DNA from: Lachnospiraceae bacterium
Lineage (GTDB): Bacteria > Bacillota > Clostridia > Lachnospirales > Lachnospiraceae
Length of the DNA: 50,183 nucleotides
Direction: 5' to 3'
Assembly (NCBI GenBank): GCA_910574285.1
Contig: CAJTAL010000031.1
Span: forward strand, 1 to 50,183
Both the position numbers and the translations under genes were made by a program. How positions within the stretch are numbered: position 1 is the stretch's first letter; every line of letters starts with the position of its first letter. The notes below the pieces were generated by a model, which was not told the DNA's origin, ran no database searches, and saw only the letters and a list, made by a program, of their open reading frames with translations. Of this stretch, positions 15,873 to 23,735 are shown in pieces.

Positions 15873-15982
15873 TTATACGAAAGTTCGTGTAAGATATTTT
15901 ATACGAACCCTGCTTTTATACGAACTTTCCTGACGAGAATGCGCTAAACACCAAACATCTAATCACGAAAAGTTCGTATAAA
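15873..15982. repeat. Recombinase element end with loxP-like inverted sites
   Basis: Repeated TATACGAA units: CTTATACGA...TCGTGTAAG (about 15872-15893), TTTTATACGAA (15897-15907), and a perfect 14-bp inverted pair TTTATACGAACTTT (15915-15928) and AAAGTTCGTATAAA (15969-15982). The unit resembles the 13-bp arms of tyrosine-recombinase core sites. They lie between the broken transposase and the recombinase gene, so they are the likely terminal binding sites of the element. Confidence 0.7.
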
Positions 15983-15986
15983 GTCC

Positions 15987-17009
15987 TTAGTCTAATCCAA
16001 GAATCCGCGATCGTTCATCTTCGTCATCTGGCCATAATGGTTCTTCTTCCGGAATCACACTGTTTCTTCTGTTTGCGATTTCTCTCATTTGATCTAACGA
16101 TGGTGACGTATAGTAGTCCCTTGTTGTTTTCATGTCTGCATGCCCCAATAGCACTGATATCGCAGCCAAATCCACGCCATCACGATATAACAGCGTTCCC
16201 CTTGTGCGCCTTAGTGTATGTGGTGAGACAGATTCCGGCAAATCATAGGCTTCCCGGACCTTGTCCGAATACTTCTTTATAAGTTTTTGGACATTACGCG
16301 CAGTCATATATTTCTGTTTTCCGCCGATCACGGTATAGATAAACGGAGCATCCCTGTTTCTTTCCAGGTGGAACTCGCCCATATACTGCTGGATCAATGC
16401 CGATGTCTTGGAATCCACTATGACACAGCGTTCTTTGTTGCCTTTTCCGTGGATCCTTAACTTAACATTATCGTAGTCAAGACATACGTTTCTGACATCC
16501 ATGGAAACAAGCTCATCCACCCGCATTCCGCCATCGTACAAAACACACATGATGACCTTGTCCCTTAACCCCTTCCGGGTATTTGGAGGCATGTGCAGCA
16601 GAGCCGCAAGCGCATCAACATCTTCAATGACCGGTTTCCGCTCTTTTGGTTCGCTATAATAAGGAACCTGTTCAATGGAAAATGCATACTGCTGTAAACT
16701 TACATCCCTCGCAGAAGCATAGCCCACATAGGACTTCACTGTTGCAAGCTTGTTATTGACCGTCTTTGCCTTCAGGTTATCCACTTTATGGAGGTGGTTC
16801 CTGTAATCCAATAAAAAATCATACGTGCAATCCTTAAATTCGAACCTGTTTGTAGGGATTCCCGCGATGTTATTCACATAATTCCGGAATGTCTTAAGCC
16901 CCTGCCGATAGGTAACGGCTGTATGATGGGAGCCGTTTTTCTCTTTGGGTATAAATACATGCAGGAAATCATAGGTTCTGCAAAAAAACAGCATGGCGTT
17001 GTTATTCAT
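15987..17009 (-). CDS. Tyrosine recombinase (last gene of an RIT-like element)
   Basis: A 340-residue recombinase with an N-terminal SAM-like core-binding domain (about 10-110) and a complete catalytic domain: Arg163 (GGMRVDEL), Lys in HGKGNKER, His264 and Arg267 (HTLRRTRG), His290 (GHADMKTT) and Tyr299/300. Its ATG overlaps the stop of the chimeric gene (17006-17009), the overlapping arrangement of recombinase-in-trio (RIT) elements. The first recombinase of a trio would be beyond the ICE. The C-terminal tail is acidic (EEEPLWPDDEDE). Confidence 0.88.
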   Translation of the reverse strand: MNNNAMLFFCRTYDFLHVFIPKEKNGSHHTAVTYRQGLKTFRNYVNNIAGIPTNRFEFKDCTYDFLLDYRNHLHKVDNLKAKTVNNKLATVKSYVGYASARDVSLQQYAFSIEQVPYYSEPKERKPVIEDVDALAALLHMPPNTRKGLRDKVIMCVLYDGGMRVDELVSMDVRNVCLDYDNVKLRIHGKGNKERCVIVDSKTSALIQQYMGEFHLERNRDAPFIYTVIGGKQKYMTARNVQKLIKKYSDKVREAYDLPESVSPHTLRRTRGTLLYRDGVDLAAISVLLGHADMKTTRDYYTSPSLDQMREIANRRNSVIPEEEPLWPDDEDERSRILGLD

Positions 17010-19339
17010 CTGCGCATCACCTCCGGGATTACACGGCCTGTGACCGTATCTCTCTTTCTGATTGTCTGCGCAGCCTCTTCAACATAATGATAGTAGTAAT
17101 ACGTATCATTAAAACTCTTGTGGCCAAGAAACCGGCTCAGGTATGGAAGCATATGTTCAAAGTCTAGCCCCTGTTCACGCCATAGATTGATCCTTTTTAC
17201 AACATATGCATGCCTCAGACAGTGCGTTGTCGGATTTCTGTCACATCCAGAAGCAAAAGATGTGTTCATCCAGCACCTCCGGAACATGGAACTAATGCTT
17301 CCATAGCTCACCGGCTTATCTGGATCAATCCCAGGGAAAACCCATGACGGTTTCCTGCCGAGTTCCGCTGTAAGATACGAAATGTATTCCCTGCAAAGTT
17401 TTGTCAGGTCATCCGAAAGATAAACAATACGGTCCCGGTTCCCCTTCCCGTCAAGTATCACTATCGTGCCGGCATACGGGTCAACATCATCCATGGATAA
17501 AAGACGGGCTTCTGACGCTCGGAGTCCATTCAGGTAGATCAGCCTGTGCAGAACGTAACTTTGATAGGCGTTTTTTGCTGTCACACTTATGTTGCTGTAA
17601 TCCATGCTTAGGACATATGTACGAGGACTTTCGTCCTCATCTTCGTTCCCCTCCTCAATAGTTGCATTGGCATGGTTTTTTCTGCCCTCAACTTTGCAAA
17701 CAAGTGATTGCGTTTCATTCGGCAGGAAATTCAAATCCCAACGATACCTGCAATTATCTACGGGAATAATTTGCGAAACAAATTTTTCAATAACACTGTC
17801 ATCAAGTTTGGGTTTGGAAAAGTCTAACGCTTCTTCAAGTACGGCTCTTATTTTCTCAATATCAAATTCCATGCCACTCTCACTATCAGATAGCTCACTC
17901 AGCCGTGACTTTTCTTCCATATATTTATTAAGCTCCGCTTCGGTCGTATCTTTCAGCGACTTAAATTCTTCTTTTGTAATTTCCCCATCAGCCCTCATAC
18001 TGATAAGATTATCAATCTTATTTTTTAGCCTTGCTATTTTTCCCTCTAACGCCGAAGCTGCGGCTTGATTGTTCTTGGTATCTGATTGATAATGTTCATT
18101 CAAGAGCCTATAAACCTCTAAGATTGCATTCTTACGTTCTTGCTCTGACCAGATGCCCTCGAAAATCTTCTTAGCCATAATTTCCAATTTCCAATCACCG
18201 ACCATACGGATGTCACAATAGCCCTCTGTATCAAGACCATTCTTCTCTCGGAAAGCCTTGCTGCCATTATTGACTTGATTATAGCACTGATACCCGAAAA
18301 CTTCATCTCCCCTCTTATTAGTTCTCCACTTGTTTTTTCGGAATGTCGAACCGCAACTGCAACGTAACTTTCTAAGCCATACATCCTGCGTTGATTTCTT
18401 TCCGTATGTTCTCTCGCCTTTATTTACTACCATCTTTGTTGTCCGTGCCTTGCGTATTTCTCTGCATTTATTCCAAACTTCCTCTGAAACAATCGGCTCA
18501 AAATCCCCTTTAACATACATATATGTTTCTTCATCAAGATTCTTTATCCGCTTCTGTTCCAGATAATTATTGCTGAATGATTTCAGATAACAATTATATC
18601 CTTTATATGTGGCGTTGTGCAGGATGCGTCCGATTTTTGATGCAGACCAGCTCACCTGCCCATGTCCATCCTTTCTCCCAAGACGGCAGAGTTCTTTTGC
18701 AATCTTAGTCTGCCCTGCGCCTTGTAAATACAAGTCAAAAATAATTCTTACCGTTTCTGCCTGTTCCTTATTTATTACATAAGTGCTTCCTACACGGTCA
18801 TAACCAATGATATTTCCATTTCCATATAAAACACCATTTTCACGACTGATTTTCTGCCCCGCCCGAACACGTTCTGAAACTTTACGGCTTTCCTCTTGTG
18901 CCAATGTTGCCATTATCGTAAGTCTAAGTTCCCCGTCCCCATCCATTGTCCAAATGTTATCTTCCACAAAATAGACTTCAATTCCAAGATTTTTCAACTC
19001 CCTTGTTGTTACCAGAGTATCAACCGTGTTTCTTGCGAAACGACAGACTTCACGAGTTACAATCAAGTCAAACTTTCCTGCCCTTGCATCTTCAAGCATC
19101 CTTAAAAATGCGGGACGTTTTTTCGCTTGTGTCCCTGTTATTCCCTCGTCGATATATTTTTGAAGGACATTCCAGTTACTGTGCCGTTCCGTCTGGTCAT
19201 CGTACCACTGTAATTGATTTTCAAGAGCTGCAAGTTGAGCTTCATGCTCTGTTGAAACTCGCCCATAATATACAACCGTCCGCTCTCTGTTCTTATCTAA
19301 AAAAATATAAGGATTATGCCTAGCTGCTATATTTTGCAT
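17006..19339 (-). CDS. Chimeric recombinase: large serine integrase fused to the catalytic half of a tyrosine recombinase
   Basis: 777 residues. Residues 1 to about 590 are a TnpX/TndX-type large serine recombinase: nucleophile Ser29 (YYGRVSTEHE), TREVCRFARN and MATLAQEESRKVSERVR in the catalytic domain, a recombinase domain (about 165-265), a zinc ribbon (CSCGSTF and further cysteines, about 340-400) and a coiled coil (about 440-510). From about residue 595 the sequence is the catalytic domain of a tyrosine recombinase: Arg near 608 (GLRASEAR), HCLRHAY near 706, GHKSFND near 740 and tyrosines at about 745-752; its core-binding half is absent. The ICE integrase gene reads through the attachment junction (about 17540-17600) into the target gene. 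GGAGG precedes the start. Whether the tail disturbs the integrase is unknown. Confidence 0.88.
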   Translation of the reverse strand: MQNIAARHNPYIFLDKNRERTVVYYGRVSTEHEAQLAALENQLQWYDDQTERHSNWNVLQKYIDEGITGTQAKKRPAFLRMLEDARAGKFDLIVTREVCRFARNTVDTLVTTRELKNLGIEVYFVEDNIWTMDGDGELRLTIMATLAQEESRKVSERVRAGQKISRENGVLYGNGNIIGYDRVGSTYVINKEQAETVRIIFDLYLQGAGQTKIAKELCRLGRKDGHGQVSWSASKIGRILHNATYKGYNCYLKSFSNNYLEQKRIKNLDEETYMYVKGDFEPIVSEEVWNKCREIRKARTTKMVVNKGERTYGKKSTQDVWLRKLRCSCGSTFRKNKWRTNKRGDEVFGYQCYNQVNNGSKAFREKNGLDTEGYCDIRMVGDWKLEIMAKKIFEGIWSEQERKNAILEVYRLLNEHYQSDTKNNQAAASALEGKIARLKNKIDNLISMRADGEITKEEFKSLKDTTEAELNKYMEEKSRLSELSDSESGMEFDIEKIRAVLEEALDFSKPKLDDSVIEKFVSQIIPVDNCRYRWDLNFLPNETQSLVCKVEGRKNHANATIEEGNEDEDESPRTYVLSMDYSNISVTAKNAYQSYVLHRLIYLNGLRASEARLLSMDDVDPYAGTIVILDGKGNRDRIVYLSDDLTKLCREYISYLTAELGRKPSWVFPGIDPDKPVSYGSISSMFRRCWMNTSFASGCDRNPTTHCLRHAYVVKRINLWREQGLDFEHMLPYLSRFLGHKSFNDTYYYYHYVEEAAQTIRKRDTVTGRVIPEVMRR

Positions 19340-19382
19340 AATGAATTCCTCCTTGTTTTGTTTTTTATAATCGTACTAAAAA

Positions 19383-19520
19383 TCAAGCCGCTTGTGAAAT
19401 GTGCAAATTGTAGTGCTTGTAGACATTCATATATGTTTCTTTGTTTACAAGCCCTTTTTCAAAGAGAAGCTCAATTAATATGGCAGCAACATACTCTTTA
19501 TCAATCTCAATTTTATCCAT
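19383..19520 (-). CDS. 45-residue conserved ICE protein
   Basis: [20 protein letters not shown] continues with [18 protein letters not shown] to a stop at 19383. It is a short amphipathic, SHOCT-like helical protein (a helix, then GLVxxETY). AAGGAGGACATCGG lies directly upstream of the ATG at 19520. It overlaps the toxin gene by 8 bp and sits before the integrase, so the three are probably one transcript. It could be a partner of the toxin or of the integrase; no evidence decides. Confidence 0.65.
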   Translation of the reverse strand: MDKIEIDKEYVAAILIELLFEKGLVNKETYMNVYKHYNLHISQAA

Positions 19521-19881
19521 TCCGATGTCCTCCTTTAATGGAAACGCTGATGGCAAGAGCCTTGTCAACTCTTGCCATCGCTTCAGCGGGCATCATGCCC
19601 ATATACTGTTTTAATCTTTTTTTATCTATTGTACGAATTTGTTCAAGCAAAACAATAGATTCTCTGTCAAGTCCCTCAAAGTTCTTTACTTCGGTGTGTG
19701 TCGGCAATTTTGCCTTTGTCTGTGTCCTGCCCGTGATAGCGGCAATGATGACTGTCGGGCTGTGCCTGTTGCCTATATTATTGGAAATGATAAGTACGGG
19801 TCGTGTGCCGCCCTGCTCCGAACCGACAACGGGATTAAGCTCTGCGTAGTAGATGTCGCCACGCCTGATTGTTCTTTCCAT
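19513..19881 (-). CDS. MazF/PemK-type toxin (endoribonuclease family)
   Basis: A 122-residue protein with the PemK/MazF fold: [20 protein letters not shown] (residues about 5-24), [18 protein letters not shown] and a C-terminal helix. MazF toxins cleave mRNA. ATG 19881 has GGAGG upstream; an earlier ATG (19899) would overlap that site. No classical MazE-type antitoxin is adjacent; the upstream 580 bp contain no recognisable gene, and the only partner in the operon is the 45-residue protein. It may be a regulator in ICE maintenance rather than a free toxin. Confidence 0.85.
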   Translation of the reverse strand: MERTIRRGDIYYAELNPVVGSEQGGTRPVLIISNNIGNRHSPTVIIAAITGRTQTKAKLPTHTEVKNFEGLDRESIVLLEQIRTIDKKRLKQYMGMMPAEAMARVDKALAISVSIKGGHRNG

Positions 19882-20463
19882 ATTTTTTATAACCTCCATC
19901 TGGATTTAGGCAGGAATACCCTGCCTATGTAACAGCCAAATGCAAGGGAGTATTTAAGGTCGGGAGAGCATAAAACAAGCCCTGTTCCAATAGACCGCCC
20001 TGCATCTGGCTTTATGATAAAAGGCATTTTCTATTTGTCCCCGACATCCCGAAAATGCTGATGCGTGATTACGCAAGGGAAATCACCAAACGGTCAGCAG
20101 CGAACTGACGCCACGGGAGTTGCACCCCAACTGTCGGTCTGACAGAGCCGCCCCCATTGCCTGCGGCGGATTGGTTACCGCTCGGACTGTGGCTGGACGG
20201 GAGTATCATTGTCCTCTTTGTGGGTCTTGGCGAAATCGGGAGCTGCCCGATATTTTCAGTCGATATTTTCCGCTTGCCGTCTTTCGGCGGGTCATGGCGT
20301 ACCGCTGCACACGCTTACGCTTATTACAGCCACAAAGAGAATGTATTTGGTGAATGGATATTCGGTTGTCAAAGAGCCATCCCGTTTCCGATATAAAAGA
20401 AAACTGGGCAAGAGATTTTTGCCCTCTCACCCAGTAGCCGATGGGAGAGTGCGATTTTGGACA
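19882..20463. other. About 580 bp without a recognised gene
   Basis: Several overlapping open frames exist on the plus strand (20120-20532), but none has a ribosome site or family resemblance. The stretch is GC-rich in its middle and has small perfect stems, for example ATCGGG/CCCGAT (20235-20240 and 20246-20251), CTGTC/GACAG near 20130 and GTCAG/CTGAC near 20093. It may hold a structured RNA or control region of the ICE. Confidence 0.4.
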
Positions 20464-20892
20464 CTATCCCAAAAGTTTTTTAATTTTTTTCTTAAACCTG
20501 TTCAAACGCTTGTAAATGACTTCCTTGTTTAAACTCAATTCCACTGAAATTTCAGTGACTGAAAAGCCCTGCGTCCTCATCAGCAACGCTTGGAGAGTGA
20601 GCTTGTCCAACTGATGCAGCTCTTGATACAGCACTGCATTTTCAATGCTGTCCAAAAATTCCTCAACCGTTTTTACTTCGGGCTGTGCTGTGTCCTCTGC
20701 CACTTCCTCAAGATATGTACCCGCATCCTGCAATTTCTCATAGTACCGTCTGTCGGAATTGAATATCGCCCAATCATGGACACGGAGCTTTTCAATATCG
20801 CCCTCGCTGACACCCAAGCTCCTAAGCTGCTTTTCCTCGGCTTCTTTCCATATTCGCCATTTTCTTTCTTCTCTGGCTTTGTTGTACGCCAT
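20464..20892 (-). CDS. Sigma-70 region 4-like regulator
   Basis: A 142-residue protein with a charged N-terminal region and a C-terminal helix-turn-helix: TLQALLMRTQGFSVTEISVEL, then LNKEVIYKRLNRFKKKIKKLL (about residues 100-142), as in sigma factor region 4. Region 2 is missing, so it is probably a transcription regulator rather than a complete sigma factor. Such proteins are regular members of Tn916/Tn1549-type elements. GGAGGTAA precedes the start. Confidence 0.75.
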   Translation of the reverse strand: MAYNKAREERKWRIWKEAEEKQLRSLGVSEGDIEKLRVHDWAIFNSDRRYYEKLQDAGTYLEEVAEDTAQPEVKTVEEFLDSIENAVLYQELHQLDKLTLQALLMRTQGFSVTEISVELSLNKEVIYKRLNRFKKKIKKLLG

Positions 20893-21308
20893 AATCCGTT
20901 ACCTCCAATCTGAATTTTTTTGAAAATCCAGATTGAAAGGCGGAGAACGGCATCCCACACCAGAAACAGCCCTGCGGCGTATTCCGACAAAAAACGACAA
21001 AAGAAAAACCGTAAGGGCTGTCGTGCCTTTACGGTTTATAGATATATTAGTTCTTATATGTAGAGATTTGACTTCTACTTCTTGGATAAAAAGCCCCCTT
21101 GCACTGACAAGGATTTTTTTAACAGGCTGTCCACCCATCTCCGATATGATATATATAACTGGAAATTGCTATTTGCAGGCAATAAAAATCCCTCCAAACT
21201 TAAAACAGGTTTGGAGAGTGCTTGTTAAGTCTTTCGGGCATAGCAATACCGCCCACCAAATCGCCGTTTTTTTTATTTGGTGGACGTATCTGCATTTAAT
21301 TAAGTAAA
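20893..21308. other. Non-coding stretch with a row of hairpins
   Basis: No gene was seen. Perfect or near-perfect stems: AAACCGTA/TACGGTTT (about 21006-21037, T-rich after it when read leftward), CTCCAAAC/GTTTGGAG (21192-21199 and 21209-21216), CCACCAAAT/ATTTGGTGG (21253-21261 and 21275-21283). It lies between the KTR operon end and the sigma-like gene, so it could be a leader RNA of the latter. Confidence 0.5.
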
Positions 21309-21364
21309 ATGCAGAGCCGATAAACTGTGGTTTCATTCATTCCACACATTCATCGGCTCTGCAT
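21309..21364 (-). terminator. Long hairpin directly after the KTR gene
   Basis: Perfect 13-bp stem ATGCAGAGCCGAT/ATCGGCTCTGCAT (21309-21321 and 21352-21364), an inner TGTGG/CCACA stem, and TTTTACTT after it on the minus strand. It ends the ABC-KTR operon and touches the stop codon. Confidence 0.75.
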
Positions 21365-21535
21365 CTATGTGTCTGGCTCTGTGATGATAAATACTTGCAT
21401 ATTTTTTGCGTTAATTATCGTTTCCCGTTTACATTTTGGACAATAAAGCGGATAGTTTTTCAAAACAGTATCTTCCCTAAATTTGTTATGCGTCTTTTTT
21501 TTGCAAATCGGGCAATATATCCACTCGTATTTCAT
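21365..21535 (-). CDS. Cysteine-rich KTR (zinc-ribbon) ICE protein
   Basis: A 56-residue protein: MKYEWIYCPICKKKTHNKFR, then EDTVLKNYPLYCPKC and a tail ending TEPDT. Two CPxC pairs form a zinc ribbon, and KTHNK stands for the KTR motif. Tn916-type elements carry a nearly identical small protein; its function is not established. Its ATG overlaps the stop of the ABC ATPase gene (21532-21535), so it is co-translated with the transporter. Confidence 0.85.
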   Translation of the reverse strand: MKYEWIYCPICKKKTHNKFREDTVLKNYPLYCPKCKRETIINAKNMQVFIITEPDT

Positions 21536-22161
21536 ATTTGAAGCAACCTGCCTTTTTTTAACTTAAAAACGGTATCTGCTTGTTTTACAAGGTCGTTGGA
21601 GTGGGTAACAATAATTACGCATTTATTCATCTGATGGGCGCAATTTTTCAAAATCCCCGTAATTTCTGCGGCAGTATCTTTGTCTAAATTTCCCGTTGGT
21701 TCATCCGCTAAAATAACAGGGGCATTCGATACCAGTGTACGGGCAATTGCCACACGCTGCTGCTGTCCTCCCGACAGTTTCATTACATTTCGTTTTGCTT
21801 CATCCTCCGTCAATCCAAGCTGCTTTAATATTGGCAGGGCGTCCTGTTTTGCGGTCAATTTTACGTTTTCAATCGGAGTCATATAATCAATAAGATTGTA
21901 ATTCTGGAATATGACAGAAACATGATTGCGCCTATGGTATTCAAGTCCCATCTCCGATATATCCCTGCCATTAAACATAATTTTTCCTTCCTGTGGAATA
22001 TCAAGACCGCCTATCAATGATAACAGGGTCGTTTTCCCAGAACCAGATGCACCAAGTATCGCATACATTTTTCCTGTTTCAAATTGAGTTGTGATATGTT
22101 CTAAGACCTTTGAGCCTTTTTCATATTGATATGTTACGTTTTCACATATTAGCGTTGTCAT
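21532..22161 (-). CDS. ABC transporter ATP-binding protein (MacB/LolD type)
   Basis: A 209-residue ATPase: Walker A GASGSGKTT (about 36-44), Q-loop VIFQNYNL, signature LSGGQQQR (about 128-135), Walker B ILADEPTGNLD (about 151-161) and the switch His in VTHSND. It powers the FtsX-type permease encoded upstream (22174-23607). Such pairs next to a two-component system often act in antimicrobial-peptide resistance or sensing; this role is inference. AGGAGG precedes the start. Confidence 0.92.
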   Translation of the reverse strand: MTTLICENVTYQYEKGSKVLEHITTQFETGKMYAILGASGSGKTTLLSLIGGLDIPQEGKIMFNGRDISEMGLEYHRRNHVSVIFQNYNLIDYMTPIENVKLTAKQDALPILKQLGLTEDEAKRNVMKLSGGQQQRVAIARTLVSNAPVILADEPTGNLDKDTAAEITGILKNCAHQMNKCVIIVTHSNDLVKQADTVFKLKKGRLLQI

Positions 22162-22173
22162 CTTTTTCTCCTC

Positions 22174-23607
22174 CTAACTCATGCGGGATAAAATTTCACG
22201 CGGCTTCAAACGCATGACCGCAATAGACGATATCATAACAGATACAATGATAATTACAAATCCAACAAGATATAGCTGTAATAAATTTTCTATGCTTACA
22301 GAAACTTCAATATCCGTTTCCAAATAATCTGTATTTTCTGCACCGCTCAATTCTATATTGTCTACACCTCCTAATGCTGTACTTTCAAACGATTCTATCA
22401 CAATGTCATCTTGCTGCACGTCATTCGGTTCTTCTATTTTATTCTGTATATCCTGCTGTAAAAGCACATCGGCGATACGGTTTGAAACCATATTACTTGT
22501 AAAGAAGGAAATCCCAAAAGCAACGATTGCAATCAGCAATACTTCTGTCAGATATTGCCCTATAATGTCTGTCTTTTTTATGCCAAGCGAGAGGAACACA
22601 CCTGTTTCACGGACACGTGATTTTCCCCATAGAGTAAGAATAAGCGATAAGATTACAACGCTGACAAGGATAGCCGCAATCAGCAGACCTATCACCAGTT
22701 TATCCATACTTTCCAGAGAGGAAGCCGTATTTTCATAAGTTTCATTGTCCGTATCAATCGTAAATCCATCCTCTTTAAATCCAGGCGTCTTTTTCACTTT
22801 TTCGATAATTTCATCCATTTCTTCTGGGTCGTTTACGGTAATTGAAACTTCTGAAAATCCCTGGACAGCAGGGGTGTTCTCGATAAGAATTGCCGACGCT
22901 ATATCTATAAACACCCGATTCTGTATTTTATTATAGCCCTCTATATTCTTGCCGATTTTTTCTGTTTCCATTGCTGTAAACAATCCAACGATTTCCAGCG
23001 TCATGCTGCGCCCATCCATAGACCTCGTTTTCAGCATATCGCCTATCCCTAATCCATTTTTATCAGCCAAATCTTTACAAATAATTGCTTTCCCCGTATC
23101 TTTTTCTGTAATATGCCTGCCTTCCGTTAGTTTGACAACGCCATTTGTAAACAAATTGTGTTCTTCGGAACGCCATAGACTTACCGTAGTCGTGCTATTC
23201 CCTAATTCTTCCTCCAAAGGAATTGTCCCCTTGAAAAAAGACAACTGTTCAAAATCCAATAATGTTTCATCAAATGCATCGCAATATTTCACTCCTGCTA
23301 TATCACGGATATTTTTCACCATATCAGAGGATAACTGCTCTGTGGAATACATGATATATCCAGTCCCTCCACTTTCATCCTCGTCCGACTCTTTATGCAG
23401 ATAGGGGTTATTATCTGTGTAGTCCGTCCAGACATGAAAAGAACCGCCAAGGCTTTGACGCAGATTTTGCTGTGCTTGTTTTGTAGCTTTCCCGATAGAC
23501 AATCCCGACAAGACAAAGGTTGCCATAATAAGCAATATACAAAAAAGCACTATGCTTTTCCCTTTTTTTCGAGTAACATATAACATTGCCCGTTTTAAAA
23601 AATTCAT
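22174..23607 (-). CDS. FtsX/MacB-type ABC permease
   Basis: A 477-residue membrane protein: one N-terminal helix (about residues 18-38), a large extracytoplasmic domain (about 40-300), then helices near 306-328, 348-370 and 446-468. This four-helix topology with a big outer domain is that of MacB-like mechanotransmission permeases. An additional hydrophilic insert (about 375-440, acidic, rich in Asp, Glu and Val) separates the last two helices, which is longer than usual. GGAGGTATC precedes the start. The promoter region carries tandem TATATGGAA repeats, probably bound by the neighbouring regulator. Confidence 0.9.
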   Translation of the reverse strand: MNFLKRAMLYVTRKKGKSIVLFCILLIMATFVLSGLSIGKATKQAQQNLRQSLGGSFHVWTDYTDNNPYLHKESDEDESGGTGYIMYSTEQLSSDMVKNIRDIAGVKYCDAFDETLLDFEQLSFFKGTIPLEEELGNSTTTVSLWRSEEHNLFTNGVVKLTEGRHITEKDTGKAIICKDLADKNGLGIGDMLKTRSMDGRSMTLEIVGLFTAMETEKIGKNIEGYNKIQNRVFIDIASAILIENTPAVQGFSEVSITVNDPEEMDEIIEKVKKTPGFKEDGFTIDTDNETYENTASSLESMDKLVIGLLIAAILVSVVILSLILTLWGKSRVRETGVFLSLGIKKTDIIGQYLTEVLLIAIVAFGISFFTSNMVSNRIADVLLQQDIQNKIEEPNDVQQDDIVIESFESTALGGVDNIELSGAENTDYLETDIEVSVSIENLLQLYLVGFVIIIVSVMISSIAVMRLKPREILSRMS

Positions 23608-23658
23608 TTTGATACCTCCGTTTTTTATTTTTTGAACACAATATTAAAATAACATTCC

Positions 23659-23678
23659 TATATGGAACGTATATGGAA
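23659..23678 (-). promoter_or_regulatory. Tandem regulator-binding repeats upstream of the ABC operon
   Basis: TATATGGAA at 23659-23667 and 23670-23678, an 11-bp period (one helical turn), as bound by OmpR-type dimers. They lie about 55-70 bp ahead of the permease start, upstream of AT-rich -10-like sequence (about 23630-23650). Confidence 0.55.
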
Positions 23679-23708
23679 TATCTGTGAAAAATAAACGGAA
23701 GAAAAAAA

Positions 23709-23733
23709 TCCTCCGAAACATCGGAGGGTTTTT
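23709..23733 (-). terminator. Terminator of the sensor kinase gene
   Basis: Stem CCTCCGA/TCGGAGG (23710-23716 and 23721-23727); read leftward it is followed by a run of seven T. It lies directly downstream of the kinase stop. Confidence 0.85.
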
Positions 23734-23735
23734 CA

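Noticed and set aside
20120-20532. Three overlapping open frames of 77 to 107 codons on the plus strand
   Set aside because: They overlap each other in different frames without initiation signals, and the longest runs into the sigma-like gene on the other strand.
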